This document shows positions 1-8,318 of a stretch of DNA of 64,000 nucleotides, in pieces. The position numbers and the translations under genes are program-made. The notes below the pieces were generated by a model. That model had not been told where the DNA came from. It did no database searches and was given only the letters and a program-made list of their open reading frames with translations. Each line of letters begins with the position of its first letter. Within the stretch, counting starts at the first letter, position 1. The stretch comes from an uncultured bacterium (GTDB taxonomy: Bacteria > Pseudomonadota > Alphaproteobacteria > Rhodospirillales > Rhodospirillaceae). Location: contig CAISTS010000023.1 in NCBI GenBank assembly GCA_903888485.1, forward strand, positions 37,245 to 101,244, in the 5' to 3' direction.

Positions 1-726
1 GGTTCTGCCGGTGACAACCTCGTCCTCTTGTACTGTTTCCAGGGTCGTACCGAATTCTGCGGCGCGATCAGCCGCGATCCGCCGGCGGCCGGCCAGACGA
101 TCGGCGTCATCAACAAGCTGACGCAGCAGCCGTTCAACCTGGCCAAACAGGAAAAAGCCGGTATCGACGTCGAAGGCAGCTACAACCTGCCGCTCGACGA
201 CCTGATCGGCGGCGTCGGCGGCGACCTCTCGCTGCGCAGCCAGTGGACCTTCTACACGAAGAGCATGACCGACGAAGGCTTGGGCGCTGGTCCCTACAGC
301 ACCCTCGGCAACGAAGGCCAGCTGTTCACCGGTCCGCCGCGTTGGCGCCAGACCACGACCCTCGGCTACAGCGTCGATGCCTTGCGCACGTCGTTCACGT
401 TCCGCGCGCAGAGCTCGGGCCAGATCGACAACCGTTACATCGTCTGCACCACGGGTTGCCCGGTCTCCGGCGCGGTCGCCAAGACCATCGAAAGCAACTA
501 CATCCCAGGCACGTTCTACATCGATGCCGCCGTGTCCTACACGTGGGACGTGGGCTCCAGCGAAGTTGAGACGTTCTTCAACGTCCGCAACCTCTTGAAC
601 AAGGATCCCGGCATCGTGCCGCAAGGTCCGACGGACTTCACGTACACGTACCCGACCTCGAAAGCCTCGAGCGGCTTCGACCTCCTGGGCCGCGTGATGC
701 GTGCGGGCGTTCGCTTCAAGATGTAA
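1..726 (+). CDS. TonB-dependent receptor, C-terminal part (5' end outside window)
   Basis: The frame is open from the first base, so this is the 3' end of a longer gene. The roughly 240 visible residues look like the last strands of an outer-membrane TonB-dependent receptor barrel: alternating aromatic and polar strands, 'FFNVRNLLNKDPG' near the end, and a final strand ending GVRFKM. Such receptors import siderophores, vitamins or oligomers across the outer membrane using TonB energy. The substrate cannot be read from this part. The last residue is Met, whereas many outer-membrane barrels end in Phe or Trp. A strong terminator follows at once, so the next genes are probably transcribed separately. 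Confidence 0.85.
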   Translation, partial: GSAGDNLVLLYCFQGRTEFCGAISRDPPAAGQTIGVINKLTQQPFNLAKQEKAGIDVEGSYNLPLDDLIGGVGGDLSLRSQWTFYTKSMTDEGLGAGPYSTLGNEGQLFTGPPRWRQTTTLGYSVDALRTSFTFRAQSSGQIDNRYIVCTTGCPVSGAVAKTIESNYIPGTFYIDAAVSYTWDVGSSEVETFFNVRNLLNKDPGIVPQGPTDFTYTYPTSKASSGFDLLGRVMRAGVRFKM

Positions 727-750
727 TCGAAGCGGATACCTACTCGAGAC

Positions 751-782
751 AAGAGGGGGAACATCGTTCCCCCTCTTTTTTT
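751..782 (+). terminator. Rho-independent terminator after the TonB-dependent receptor
   Basis: Positions 751-762 and 766-777 form a perfect 12-bp stem (AAGAGGGGGAAC with GTTCCCCCTCTT) around a 3-nt loop. The stem runs into a T tract that ends at 782. It lies 25 nt after the receptor stop codon. Confidence 0.92.
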
Positions 783-811
783 ATGCGTCACCTTACATCG
801 GGAGAAACCAC

Positions 812-1303
812 ATGAATAAACACGGTAGCCTTTTTGTCATCGCCGCTGCAGGCGTACTCGCATCCGGCGCGTCCTTTGCCGCCGTCGATCCGCCCAATTC
901 CAAGGACCTGACGCAAGGCCATTGGGAACTCAATCTGACCAAGTCGAAGTTCTGCAACGCCGCGCCGCAAAAGGCCGGGCGCCAAATCTTCGATGCCGGC
1001 TGGGGATTGGTGGTCGTCGAGCAGAGCGGCGTGAACGCCAAGGGCGAGCCCACCAGCGGCCGCTACGTCTATCGTTACGATGGCGACAAGTATCCCGATG
1101 TCATCACGCGCGCCGCCAACGAGGCGATTGTCTGGAAACTGGTGAGTCCGACCCGCGTCGAGTTCACGCACTACGACAAGCAGGACAAGATGACGTCCGA
1201 GTATGTGCGCACGGTATCGGCGAACGGTCAGGAGATGACGCAAACCGGCAAATTCGTCGGCCGTGAATGCATTGATTCGCAGGTCTTCGATCGCGTGAAG
1301 TAG
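812..1303 (+). CDS. Small secreted protein of unknown function (paralog 1)
   Basis: A 163-residue protein with an N-terminal signal peptide ending near ASFAAVDPP. The ATG at 812 is preceded by GGGAG at 800-804, which decides the start over in-frame codons further upstream. The mature part carries SKFC and GREC cysteines that could pair, and a conserved stretch EFTHYDKQDK. It is clearly paralogous to the next gene: about half the residues match, including PPN-KDLTQG, SKFC, IFDAGWGL and the HYDKQDK block. I do not recognise a named family. Location next to a TonB-dependent receptor suggests an envelope or periplasmic role, which is inference only. Confidence 0.8.
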   Translation: MNKHGSLFVIAAAGVLASGASFAAVDPPNSKDLTQGHWELNLTKSKFCNAAPQKAGRQIFDAGWGLVVVEQSGVNAKGEPTSGRYVYRYDGDKYPDVITRAANEAIVWKLVSPTRVEFTHYDKQDKMTSEYVRTVSANGQEMTQTGKFVGRECIDSQVFDRVK

Positions 1304-1391
1304 CTATGCCTATCGGCTCTGGCAGGTGCGGAGCGTTGATACTTCACGCGCGCGCAGCGATGCGTAATTTGCCAGTCAGCAAGGAGGATCC

Positions 1392-1895
1392 ATGAAACTG
1401 TTCACACGGACACGCGGCATCGCCGCCGTTGTCGCGCTTACCTGCACGAGCGTCGGCGCGAGTTTCGCGGTCGAGCCGCCCAACGCCAAAGACCTCACTC
1501 AAGGCAAATGGGCTCTCGACCTCTCGAAGTCGAAGTTCTGCGGCGCAGCGCCGAAGGCCAGCGACCGTCACATCTTCGATGCGGGCTGGGGGCTGATCGT
1601 CACGGAGTGGGGCGGCCAGAACGCCGAGGGCAAGCCGATCGTCAACCGCTACGTCGCGCGCTACGACGGCGGCAAGTATCCGGACAACATCACGCGTCCG
1701 GAGACCCCGACCTCTGAAGGGATTTCGTGGAAGCTGGTGGATCCGCGGCATCTTGAGTTCACGCACTACGACAAGCAGGACAAAATCACTTCGACCTATA
1801 CACGCGAAGTGTCGGTCGACGGCCAGAGCATGACGCAGACCAGCACCTTCGTGGGCCGCGACTGCAAAGACGTCCAGGTTTTCCAGCGGCGCTAG
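1392..1895 (+). CDS. Small secreted protein of unknown function (paralog 2)
   Basis: A 167-residue protein with a signal peptide ending near GASFAVEPP. AAGGAGG at 1381-1387 is a near-perfect ribosome binding site 4 nt before the ATG. It shares with its upstream neighbour the order PPN-KDLTQG, SKFC, IFDAGWGL, HYDKQDK, MTQT and a late GRDC cysteine, so the two arose by tandem duplication. The function is unknown. A terminator follows directly. Confidence 0.82.
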   Translation: MKLFTRTRGIAAVVALTCTSVGASFAVEPPNAKDLTQGKWALDLSKSKFCGAAPKASDRHIFDAGWGLIVTEWGGQNAEGKPIVNRYVARYDGGKYPDNITRPETPTSEGISWKLVDPRHLEFTHYDKQDKITSTYTREVSVDGQSMTQTSTFVGRDCKDVQVFQRR

Positions 1896-1906
1896 TTCGC
1901 GCTGGT

Positions 1907-1960
1907 GAGGGGAAGGGGGCCGGCGACTCTCCCGCGTCGGCGCCCTTCCCCTCTTGCTTT
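1907..1960 (+). terminator. Rho-independent terminator after the paralog pair
   Basis: GAGGGGAAGGG at 1907-1917 is perfectly complementary to CCCTTCCCCTC at 1943-1953, with a GC-rich interior. The stem is followed by a short T-rich tail (TTGCTTT). Confidence 0.8.
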
Positions 1961-2544
1961 CCAAGACATACAAATTCGGTCTGGGTGGGGGGCAGGGAGT
2001 CCATCCCTCGCCGCCATGGGTGCAGTGCAGCGTGTGCTGCTATAATAAATCCCGCTGGGCTTCCCCGACCGCTTCGGGCGCACAGTGCGACATATATAAG
2101 TAATTTCAATATGTTGTACGGAAAGTGCGGCTGCGGGACCGCTTACCAGGAGCAGGCCATCCGCGCGGGACCCGTCCCATCTTACGTACATTTTAGATTG
2201 TCGGTTTAGGACCAGACCTTGTGGGCGATGCCCAGAAATGTCATATATTAATCAATGGTTTATCTCGTAGAGCCATCAAATCCAGGAATGACATGCCAAG
2301 AGTCTTTGGCATCGGCTCGCAAATTGTATTTCTGGAGATGGGACGTCGGGACTACTTAAGTTACGACGCCAGTGCGTAAGCCTTGCGCCGGTGCGCCCGT
2401 TTCGGTCGCGCCGCCCGGTCCGGAGGAGGCTCGGGACTGGGGGCCCCTCGCGGGGTGCCGCACTGTCGCCACGGAACGCCGTTAGTTTTGTCCATCATGG
2501 CGTTGACGCCCTGCTCCAGGGCGCGGGAATTAGGGAGGTTGAAA
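1961..2544. other. Long non-coding stretch of lower GC
   Basis: About 580 bases between the terminator and the next gene hold no convincing reading frame. Base composition is visibly more AT-rich than the surroundings (for example ACATATATAAG near 2089 and CATATATTAATCAATGG near 2243). It contains a 20-bp inverted repeat at 2293-2312. It probably carries the promoter and control sites of the 2545-8094 genes, but I could not identify a convincing promoter or a known RNA element. Confidence 0.5.
2293..2312. promoter_or_regulatory. Inverted repeat, possible operator
   Basis: ATGCCAA and TTGGCAT are perfect 7-nt inverted arms separated by 6 nt. There is no T tract, so it does not look like a terminator. 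Its position about 230 nt upstream of the 2545 gene would fit a dimeric regulator site, possibly for the LysR regulator of this locus. The link is inference. Confidence 0.35.
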
Positions 2545-3663
2545 ATGGCTGTTCGTAAGCTTCTTCGCGCGTCTGCTGCTTTGGCGGGGCTCGCTCTTGC
2601 CGCTGGCGTATCGACCAGCGCCTTTGCCGAAACGCGCGGCTACGCCATTGCCCAATTCATGACCGCGACCTACGCCAACGAAGGCAACTGTCCGGCCGGC
2701 GGCAACGGCACCGCGAACGACATCAAGATGCGCGTCATCATGGACATGGGCTACACCAAGGACCAGGCCGAGCAGATCGTCGCTAACAACGACAAGGACG
2801 CGAGCGGCAAGCGCGTCGACGTTCTGCGGCGCGGCAAGCTCAACGGCAAAGCCGTCGATATCTCCAATTTCCCCTACAGCGCGCCTGATCCGAAGGTCGA
2901 GACCAACGTTGGCAAGTTCGCCAACGGTTTCAATCTCGATGGCAAGGAAGGCCCGAACTCCTTCACCGATCCCGACACAGGCGAGAAGGGCATCGACAAT
3001 CAGCTCATCCGCGCGCTCGGCTGCTTTGCCGTCTACGACATCCGCCGTCCGGTGCGTCCGTATCTCGAGGACATCACCTGGGATACCAACATGGATGCGA
3101 TGCCGGCGTGGCTCATGTCGATCACCGGAGATGACCTCAGCAAGGATGGTCCGATCACCATCACTTTCGACCGCGCGCTCAACACGCTGATCCGCGACGC
3201 CAAGGGCGGCGCCGCGTCGGACGTGACCTTCATGGTCGACCCGAGTCCGCGCTCGCACAGCGAATTCAAAGGCCGCATCAAGGACGGTTTCATCGAGATC
3301 ACCCAGCCCGGCGATTTCTACATGCTGTCGGAAGCGCCGTTCCATCCGATGATCCAGCTCTCGAGCACGCATCTGCGCTTGAAGATCGGCGCCGACCGCA
3401 AGCTCACCGGCTTCCTCGGCGGCTACGAGCCGTGGATGAACTACTATACGTTCCTTGCGATCCGTGGCGAAGGCACCGGGCAAGTCAATCTTCCCGGCGC
3501 CTATTATGCGATGAAGCGCATGGCCGACGGCGTGCCTGATCCGAAGACCGGCGAGAACACGGCGATCTCGGTCGCCTACTGGCTCGAAGCCGTGCCGGCG
3601 TTCCATGCGCAGGACAACAAAACCGCGGAGAGCGGCGACACCCAGCTCGCGAAAAATCGCTAG
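2545..3663 (+). CDS. Secreted protein of unknown function heading the DUF1592/DUF1552 locus
   Basis: A 372-residue protein. The ATG at 2545 follows AGGGAGG and opens a clear signal peptide (a run of Ala/Leu ending STSAFAETRG). An in-frame upstream extension lacks a ribosome binding site and would bury the signal peptide. No catalytic motif is recognised; the mature part is rich in Asp/Gly/Asn and has cysteines in EGNCPAG and ALGCFAV. The next gene begins 38 nt downstream on the same strand, which suggests cotranscription. I do not assign a function. Its place first in the locus suggests a periplasmic partner of the two following proteins. Confidence 0.75.
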   Translation: MAVRKLLRASAALAGLALAAGVSTSAFAETRGYAIAQFMTATYANEGNCPAGGNGTANDIKMRVIMDMGYTKDQAEQIVANNDKDASGKRVDVLRRGKLNGKAVDISNFPYSAPDPKVETNVGKFANGFNLDGKEGPNSFTDPDTGEKGIDNQLIRALGCFAVYDIRRPVRPYLEDITWDTNMDAMPAWLMSITGDDLSKDGPITITFDRALNTLIRDAKGGAASDVTFMVDPSPRSHSEFKGRIKDGFIEITQPGDFYMLSEAPFHPMIQLSSTHLRLKIGADRKLTGFLGGYEPWMNYYTFLAIRGEGTGQVNLPGAYYAMKRMADGVPDPKTGENTAISVAYWLEAVPAFHAQDNKTAESGDTQLAKNR

Positions 3664-3701
3664 AGCTGGTTCGGATGAAGTTGAAGCGGAGGCTTGTTGA
3701 G

Positions 3702-5357
3702 ATGTTGCGTACTTCAAAGTTCAAAGCGTTTGTGGCCGGCGTCACGTTGAGCGCATCGGCTGCGTTCGGCGCCATGGCGGCGCCCGAGATCACCTTCGTG
3801 CGCATTACGCCCGAGCAGTATCAGCGCTCGGTCCACGACATTTTCGGCGCGGGCATCAAGCTGGACGCCAACGCAGTCGAAACCGGCTTCCGTGATCAGG
3901 GCCTGCTGGCTGTCGGCGCGCGCAAGCTCGCCATGACGTCGGCCGGCCTCGAGCAGTTTGAATCGCTCGGGCAACAGGTCGCGCTTCAGGTTGTCGATCC
4001 GCGCCGCGCGGCGACACTGGTGCATTGCACGCCTAAGGCCGCCGACGCGCCTGACGCCGCGTGCTCCGAACAATTTATCAAGCGTACCGGCCTCTTGCTG
4101 TATCGCCGTCCGCTCACCGGCGAAGAAACCAACGCGCTCGTGGCGCGCGCCAACGATGCGGCCACGAAGCTCAAGAATTTCAACGCCGGCGTTGCCGCTT
4201 CGCTCGTGCAGATGATGGTTGCGCCCGAATTCCTCTTCCGCATCGAACGCTCCGAGCCCGATCCGAAGAAACCGGGCGCCATGCGCCTTGATCCTTACTC
4301 GGTGGCTTCGCGCCTCAGCTTCTTCATTTGGGACTCGACGCCAGACAGCGAGCTGCTGGCGGCCGCTGAATCGGGCAAGCTGAACAGCGAGAAGGGTCTG
4401 TCCCAGCAAATCGACCGCATGGTCAGCTCGCCCCGCGCCGAATTCGGCCTGCGCGCCTACTTCTCGGACATGCTGGGCTTCGACGGCTTCGCGACGCTGT
4501 CGAAGGACACCAACCTGTTCCCAAAATTCACCAAGAACGCCTATGACGACGCCCGCGAACAAACCTTGCGCACGCTGGTCGACCAGCTGCTCGAACGCAA
4601 CAAGGACTACCGCGAGCTGTTCACCACGCGCGAGACTTTCCTGACCCCGGCACTGGCCGCCCTTTACGGCGTGCCGTTGCCGCGCTCGCAGGAGATGGGC
4701 GGTGCGACCCCGTGGGTGGCCTACACCTTCCCCGCCAACGACAACCATGTTGGCCTGCTCACGCACGCGAGCTTCCTCGCCCTGCACTCGCATCCCGGCA
4801 AGAGCTCGCCGACGCTGCGCGGCAAGGCGCTGCGCGAGAACATCCTCTGCCAGCGCGTGCCGCCGCCGCCGGGCAACGTCGATTTCACGCTGATCAACGA
4901 CGTCAGCAATCCGGCGCTGAAGACCGTGCGTCAGCGCTTGACGGCGCACAGCACCAGCCCGGCCTGCGCCGGCTGTCACAAGATCACCGATCCCATCGGT
5001 CTGTCGTTCGAGAAATTTGACTCGATTGGCGAGTTCCGCACCAACGAGAACGGTATCCCGATCGACGTCACCGGCGATCTGTCGGGCAAGAAGTTCGACG
5101 GCATCGCCCAGCTGGCGCAGATCATCAAGGACGATCCGGCGGTGACCTCGTGCCTGATCAACCGTGTGTTCTCTTACGGCACGGCGCGCGCGCCGAACGC
5201 CGATGAGCGCAAGTGGCTAGCCGAGATCCAGACCGATCTGCGTGCGAAAGGCGTCCTGTGGCGCGATGTCGTGCGCCGCGTGGCAAGCAATCCTGATTTC
5301 TACACGGTCCCGGCTCCGGCCGCGGCCGAACCCCAGAAGGCCGAACTCCAGCAGTAG
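3702..5357 (+). CDS. DUF1592/DUF1588/DUF1585-type secreted protein with CxxCH motif
   Basis: A 551-residue exported protein with the domain order known from Planctomycetes-type proteins: DUF1587-like start (LVHDIFG region), DUF1595 (LYRRPLTGEE), DUF1592 (ASRLSFFIWDSTPD), DUF1588 (LRENILCQRVPPPPG and CAGCHKITDPIGLSFEKFD) and DUF1585 at the C-terminus (LINRVFSYG). The CAGCH sequence has the form of a heme c attachment site, although heme binding is unproven for this family. The start at 3702 is chosen because GCGGAGG lies 9 nt upstream and the signal peptide then begins properly; an in-frame ATG at 3675 is possible. The function is unknown. It precedes its usual partner, a DUF1552 protein. Confidence 0.85.
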   Translation: MLRTSKFKAFVAGVTLSASAAFGAMAAPEITFVRITPEQYQRSVHDIFGAGIKLDANAVETGFRDQGLLAVGARKLAMTSAGLEQFESLGQQVALQVVDPRRAATLVHCTPKAADAPDAACSEQFIKRTGLLLYRRPLTGEETNALVARANDAATKLKNFNAGVAASLVQMMVAPEFLFRIERSEPDPKKPGAMRLDPYSVASRLSFFIWDSTPDSELLAAAESGKLNSEKGLSQQIDRMVSSPRAEFGLRAYFSDMLGFDGFATLSKDTNLFPKFTKNAYDDAREQTLRTLVDQLLERNKDYRELFTTRETFLTPALAALYGVPLPRSQEMGGATPWVAYTFPANDNHVGLLTHASFLALHSHPGKSSPTLRGKALRENILCQRVPPPPGNVDFTLINDVSNPALKTVRQRLTAHSTSPACAGCHKITDPIGLSFEKFDSIGEFRTNENGIPIDVTGDLSGKKFDGIAQLAQIIKDDPAVTSCLINRVFSYGTARAPNADERKWLAEIQTDLRAKGVLWRDVVRRVASNPDFYTVPAPAAAEPQKAELQQ

Positions 5358-5387
5358 TTGGACAGGTTTTAGGAAACGGAGGACTAC

Positions 5388-6731
5388 ATGAGTGCGATCG
5401 AAAGACTGAGCCGGCGTAACGTCCTGCGCGGCGTCCTTGGCGGAGCCGCCATCACTGTCGGCATTCCGATCCTCGAGTGTCACCTGACCTCGAATGGCAC
5501 TGCGCTGGCCGCCACCGGCCAAGCTCTGCCGCCGGCCTTCGGCACCTGGTTCTGGGGCCTTGGTCTCGCTCAAGGTCATTGGGAACCCAAGACCACCGGC
5601 AACAAGTACGAGCTGCGTGAGCACCTGAAGGTTTTCGAGCCCATCAAGGACAAGATCAACATCTTCTCCGGCATGCAGGTGTTCCTCGACGGTAAGATCA
5701 ACCAGAACCACTACTCGGGCGCGCAGGGTCAGGCGACCGGCATGGTCTCCAAGACCGGCTCCGAATACTCGACCAGCATCGACACCATCATTGGCGAGCA
5801 GATCGGCAAGGGCACGCGCTTCCGTTCGCTCGAAGTGGGCAACGACGGCGACCGCAAGTCGTCCTGGAGCGCGCGCGGCCAGAACGGAATGAACCCGGCC
5901 GAGATATCGCCCGTGGCCATGTACAGCCGCATTTTCGGCTCCTCGTTCGTTGATCCGAACGCCGCAGACTTCACGCCCGACCCGAACGTCATGGTCCGCC
6001 ACAGCGTGCTCTCGGCGGTGTCCGATTACCGCAAGCAGCTGATGGGCGAAGTATCGGCGATCGATAAGCAACGCCTGGACGAATACTTCACCTCGGTGCG
6101 CGACCTTGAACAGAAGCTGGCCGTCGAGCTGCAGAAGCCGGCCGCGCTGCCGGGCTGTAAAGTCCCCGAATCGTTCCAGGAAGAAGATGTCGGCGCCCTG
6201 GTCGATCAGGCGCGTTCGAGCCATCGCCTGTTCGCCAGGCTGCTCACCAACGCTGTTTCCTGCGGCCAGACGCGCGTGTTCAACATCTCGATGGGCCAAG
6301 GTCTCGGCTCGCTGCGCAAGGCTGGCGAAATCCTCACCTATCACTCGCTCACCCACGAAGAGCCCGTGGACCCGAAGCTGGGTTACCAGGTCAAGTGCGC
6401 GCGCATCGCCGAAGAACTGATGGCCAGCTTCCGCGAGCTGGTTGAAGGCCTCGCCGCCATCAAGGAAGGCGACAAGACGCTCCTCGACCGCACGATCGTT
6501 TACGCCTTCACCGATCACGGTGAAGCCCGTACGCACTCGATGCAGAAGTATCCCATCTTCACCGCCGGCAGCGGCGGTGGGCGTATGAAAACTGGCTATC
6601 ACATCAATGCCGAAGGTGACGCCGCGACCCGCGTCGGCCTGACCATCATGCGTGCGATGGGCGTGGCCACGGGCAGCTGGGGCACCGAATCTAACCGCGC
6701 GACTCAGACGTTCAACGAACTGCTGGTGTAA
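5388..6731 (+). CDS. Tat-exported DUF1552 family protein
   Basis: A 447-residue protein beginning with a twin-arginine signal (SRRNVLRGVLGGAA), which implies export in folded form. Composition and motifs (FGTWFWGLG, LDRTIVYAFTDHGEA) match DUF1552 proteins, which commonly sit beside DUF1592 proteins. A ribosome binding site (ACGGAGG) precedes the ATG, and the gap after the previous gene is 30 nt. The biochemical role is not established for the family. Substrate binding or cofactor insertion in the periplasm can only be guessed from the Tat signal. Confidence 0.85.
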   Translation: MSAIERLSRRNVLRGVLGGAAITVGIPILECHLTSNGTALAATGQALPPAFGTWFWGLGLAQGHWEPKTTGNKYELREHLKVFEPIKDKINIFSGMQVFLDGKINQNHYSGAQGQATGMVSKTGSEYSTSIDTIIGEQIGKGTRFRSLEVGNDGDRKSSWSARGQNGMNPAEISPVAMYSRIFGSSFVDPNAADFTPDPNVMVRHSVLSAVSDYRKQLMGEVSAIDKQRLDEYFTSVRDLEQKLAVELQKPAALPGCKVPESFQEEDVGALVDQARSSHRLFARLLTNAVSCGQTRVFNISMGQGLGSLRKAGEILTYHSLTHEEPVDPKLGYQVKCARIAEELMASFRELVEGLAAIKEGDKTLLDRTIVYAFTDHGEARTHSMQKYPIFTAGSGGGRMKTGYHINAEGDAATRVGLTIMRAMGVATGSWGTESNRATQTFNELLV

Positions 6732-6771
6732 GCGCGGCTCGGCTTGAAGTTCTAGGTAGGAGGAAAAGTTC

Positions 6772-8094
6772 ATGAAACTCATAGGAAACCGCATCCACGC
6801 CGGACTATCGGCGGCAGTACTTATGTCGATGATGGGCTTTTCCTCCGCCATGGCGGCTTCGGCGCCACCGACTAACCCGGTGGGTATCACCCTCGTCGAA
6901 GTGGTGCGGGAACTGGCGCTGTCGCAGCCCGAACTCCTCTGGATGCGGCCCGGCGATCCTCAAGGACGCACCTTGTTCGTCTCAGCCAACGACAAACCCG
7001 GCGTCTCCAATTGCGTCGCCGATTGCGCCAAGGAATGGATTCCGCTCGCCGTGACCGCGGGCGCCAAGCCCGTGGGCGATTGGACGATCATCAAGCGCGA
7101 AGGTGGCCAGCAGTGGGCCTACAAAGGCCAGCCGCTTTACACCTGGGTGAAGGAAGAAATTCCGGGCGACGTCGCCACCACCGTCGGCGTATCGGAAGTC
7201 GGCAACTCCAAGCTCGCCGAGAACGCCCTCAAGATCGGCACGTTGACCCCGCCGGCAGAATGGAAGGTCGCGCGCTTTCAGCCTTCACTCACTTCGAGCG
7301 TTCCGGATGGCATCGATGTGAAGGTCGTCGCCGGCGCCCAAGCTGTGGCGCTGACCGATCATGCGGGGCTCACGCTGTACGCCTTCAGCGGCGATGCCAA
7401 GAAGGACGGTCAGGTCTGCTCCTCCAGTGGCTGCAACGTTCAATGGATTCCCGTGACGGCGCCGGCTCTGGCGGCGAACGTCGGCGATTTCACGCTGGTC
7501 TCCCGCAACGACGGCACGCAGCAGTGGGCCTACAAGAAAAAGCCGCTGTACCGCTACAAGGGCGACAAGCTGCCCGGCGACGCCAACGGCATCAACGCCG
7601 ATAAGCGTTGGACCGCGGCGCTCCTGACCGAAAACTTCCGCCCGGCCGGGGTGACGGTCGAGCCGCGCGAAGGTTACGGCACGACGCTGGCTGCCAACGG
7701 CAAGACGCTTTACACCGGCGTCGCCTACGAAGCGCGCTGGGGTGGCCGCAATTTGCGCGACAACTATCGCAATGCCTACTACCGCGGCAAAAAGCTCGGC
7801 GGCAACACCTGCCTCGAGAAGTGTTTGACCGCCTGGCAGCCGTTCCGTCCGGCCGCGGGCGAGACGTCGAATGGTTTCTGGGAAGTGATCAGCCGCGAAG
7901 ATGGCAGCAAGCAGTGGGCCTACAAGGGCTACGCGCTGTACACCTACGCCAGTGACACGGCGCCTGGACAAATGAACGGAAACGACGTTTACGACATCGT
8001 CAGCGATGGCACCGAAGACAGCTACGAGCGCGCCGCCGTGCTCGTCGAGGTCAACGGCCGCGCCGGCGTGTATTGGCACATCGCCAAGCCGTAA
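6772..8094 (+). CDS. Secreted-repeat (COG4315-type) protein, copy A
   Basis: A 440-residue exported protein (signal peptide to about residue 29; strong TAGGAGG site upstream). It contains three repeats resembling the secreted repeat of COG4315/PF03640 with its Yx(FWY)xxD motif: LYAFSGD near 202 and LYTYASD near 389. Each repeat has one close cysteine pair (81/85, 216/221, 347/351) and a QWAYK block (114, 251, 381). The regular Cys pairs suggest disulfides in the periplasm. The function is unknown. It follows the DUF1552 gene by 40 nt and has two paralogs after the LysR gene. Confidence 0.85.
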   Translation: MKLIGNRIHAGLSAAVLMSMMGFSSAMAASAPPTNPVGITLVEVVRELALSQPELLWMRPGDPQGRTLFVSANDKPGVSNCVADCAKEWIPLAVTAGAKPVGDWTIIKREGGQQWAYKGQPLYTWVKEEIPGDVATTVGVSEVGNSKLAENALKIGTLTPPAEWKVARFQPSLTSSVPDGIDVKVVAGAQAVALTDHAGLTLYAFSGDAKKDGQVCSSSGCNVQWIPVTAPALAANVGDFTLVSRNDGTQQWAYKKKPLYRYKGDKLPGDANGINADKRWTAALLTENFRPAGVTVEPREGYGTTLAANGKTLYTGVAYEARWGGRNLRDNYRNAYYRGKKLGGNTCLEKCLTAWQPFRPAAGETSNGFWEVISREDGSKQWAYKGYALYTYASDTAPGQMNGNDVYDIVSDGTEDSYERAAVLVEVNGRAGVYWHIAKP

Positions 8095-8318
8095 CTTATT
8101 GGAGCGTTGGGAGGCGTTCCGCGTCGAGGCACCGGTATGTGCGGACATATTGGCCGCACAGATTTTCACATAGAACCGCACTTGCGCGGCGCAGCACCCT
8201 TGCGAGCGCCGACACTGCTGTAAGTGCGCGGCTGCCGCCCGCGGGACTGTATGGAAAGCTGCAATTCTGCTACACGTAGAGGGGAGCATTGCCCCTTTAG
8301 GGTGGGGCTGAGGAGAGC

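Noticed and set aside
2219..2249. Promoter TTGTGG...TATATT upstream of the 2545 gene
   Set aside because: The spacer is 19 nt and the -35 match is poor, so it is not distinguishable from chance in this AT-rich block.
2383..2544. N-terminal extension of the 2545 gene
   Set aside because: The extension has no ribosome binding site or conserved motif, and the signal peptide begins exactly at the ATG at 2545 behind AGGGAGG.
5217..6890. A 557-codon open frame on the minus strand across the DUF1552 gene
   Set aside because: It is antisense to a well-supported gene with signal peptide, ribosome binding site and family motifs. Long antisense frames are common in GC-rich genes, and its translation is Arg/Ala/Gly-rich without motifs.
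8280..8298. Terminator before the LysR gene
   Set aside because: AGGGG/CCCCT gives only a 5-bp stem with a 3-T tail, too weak to claim.
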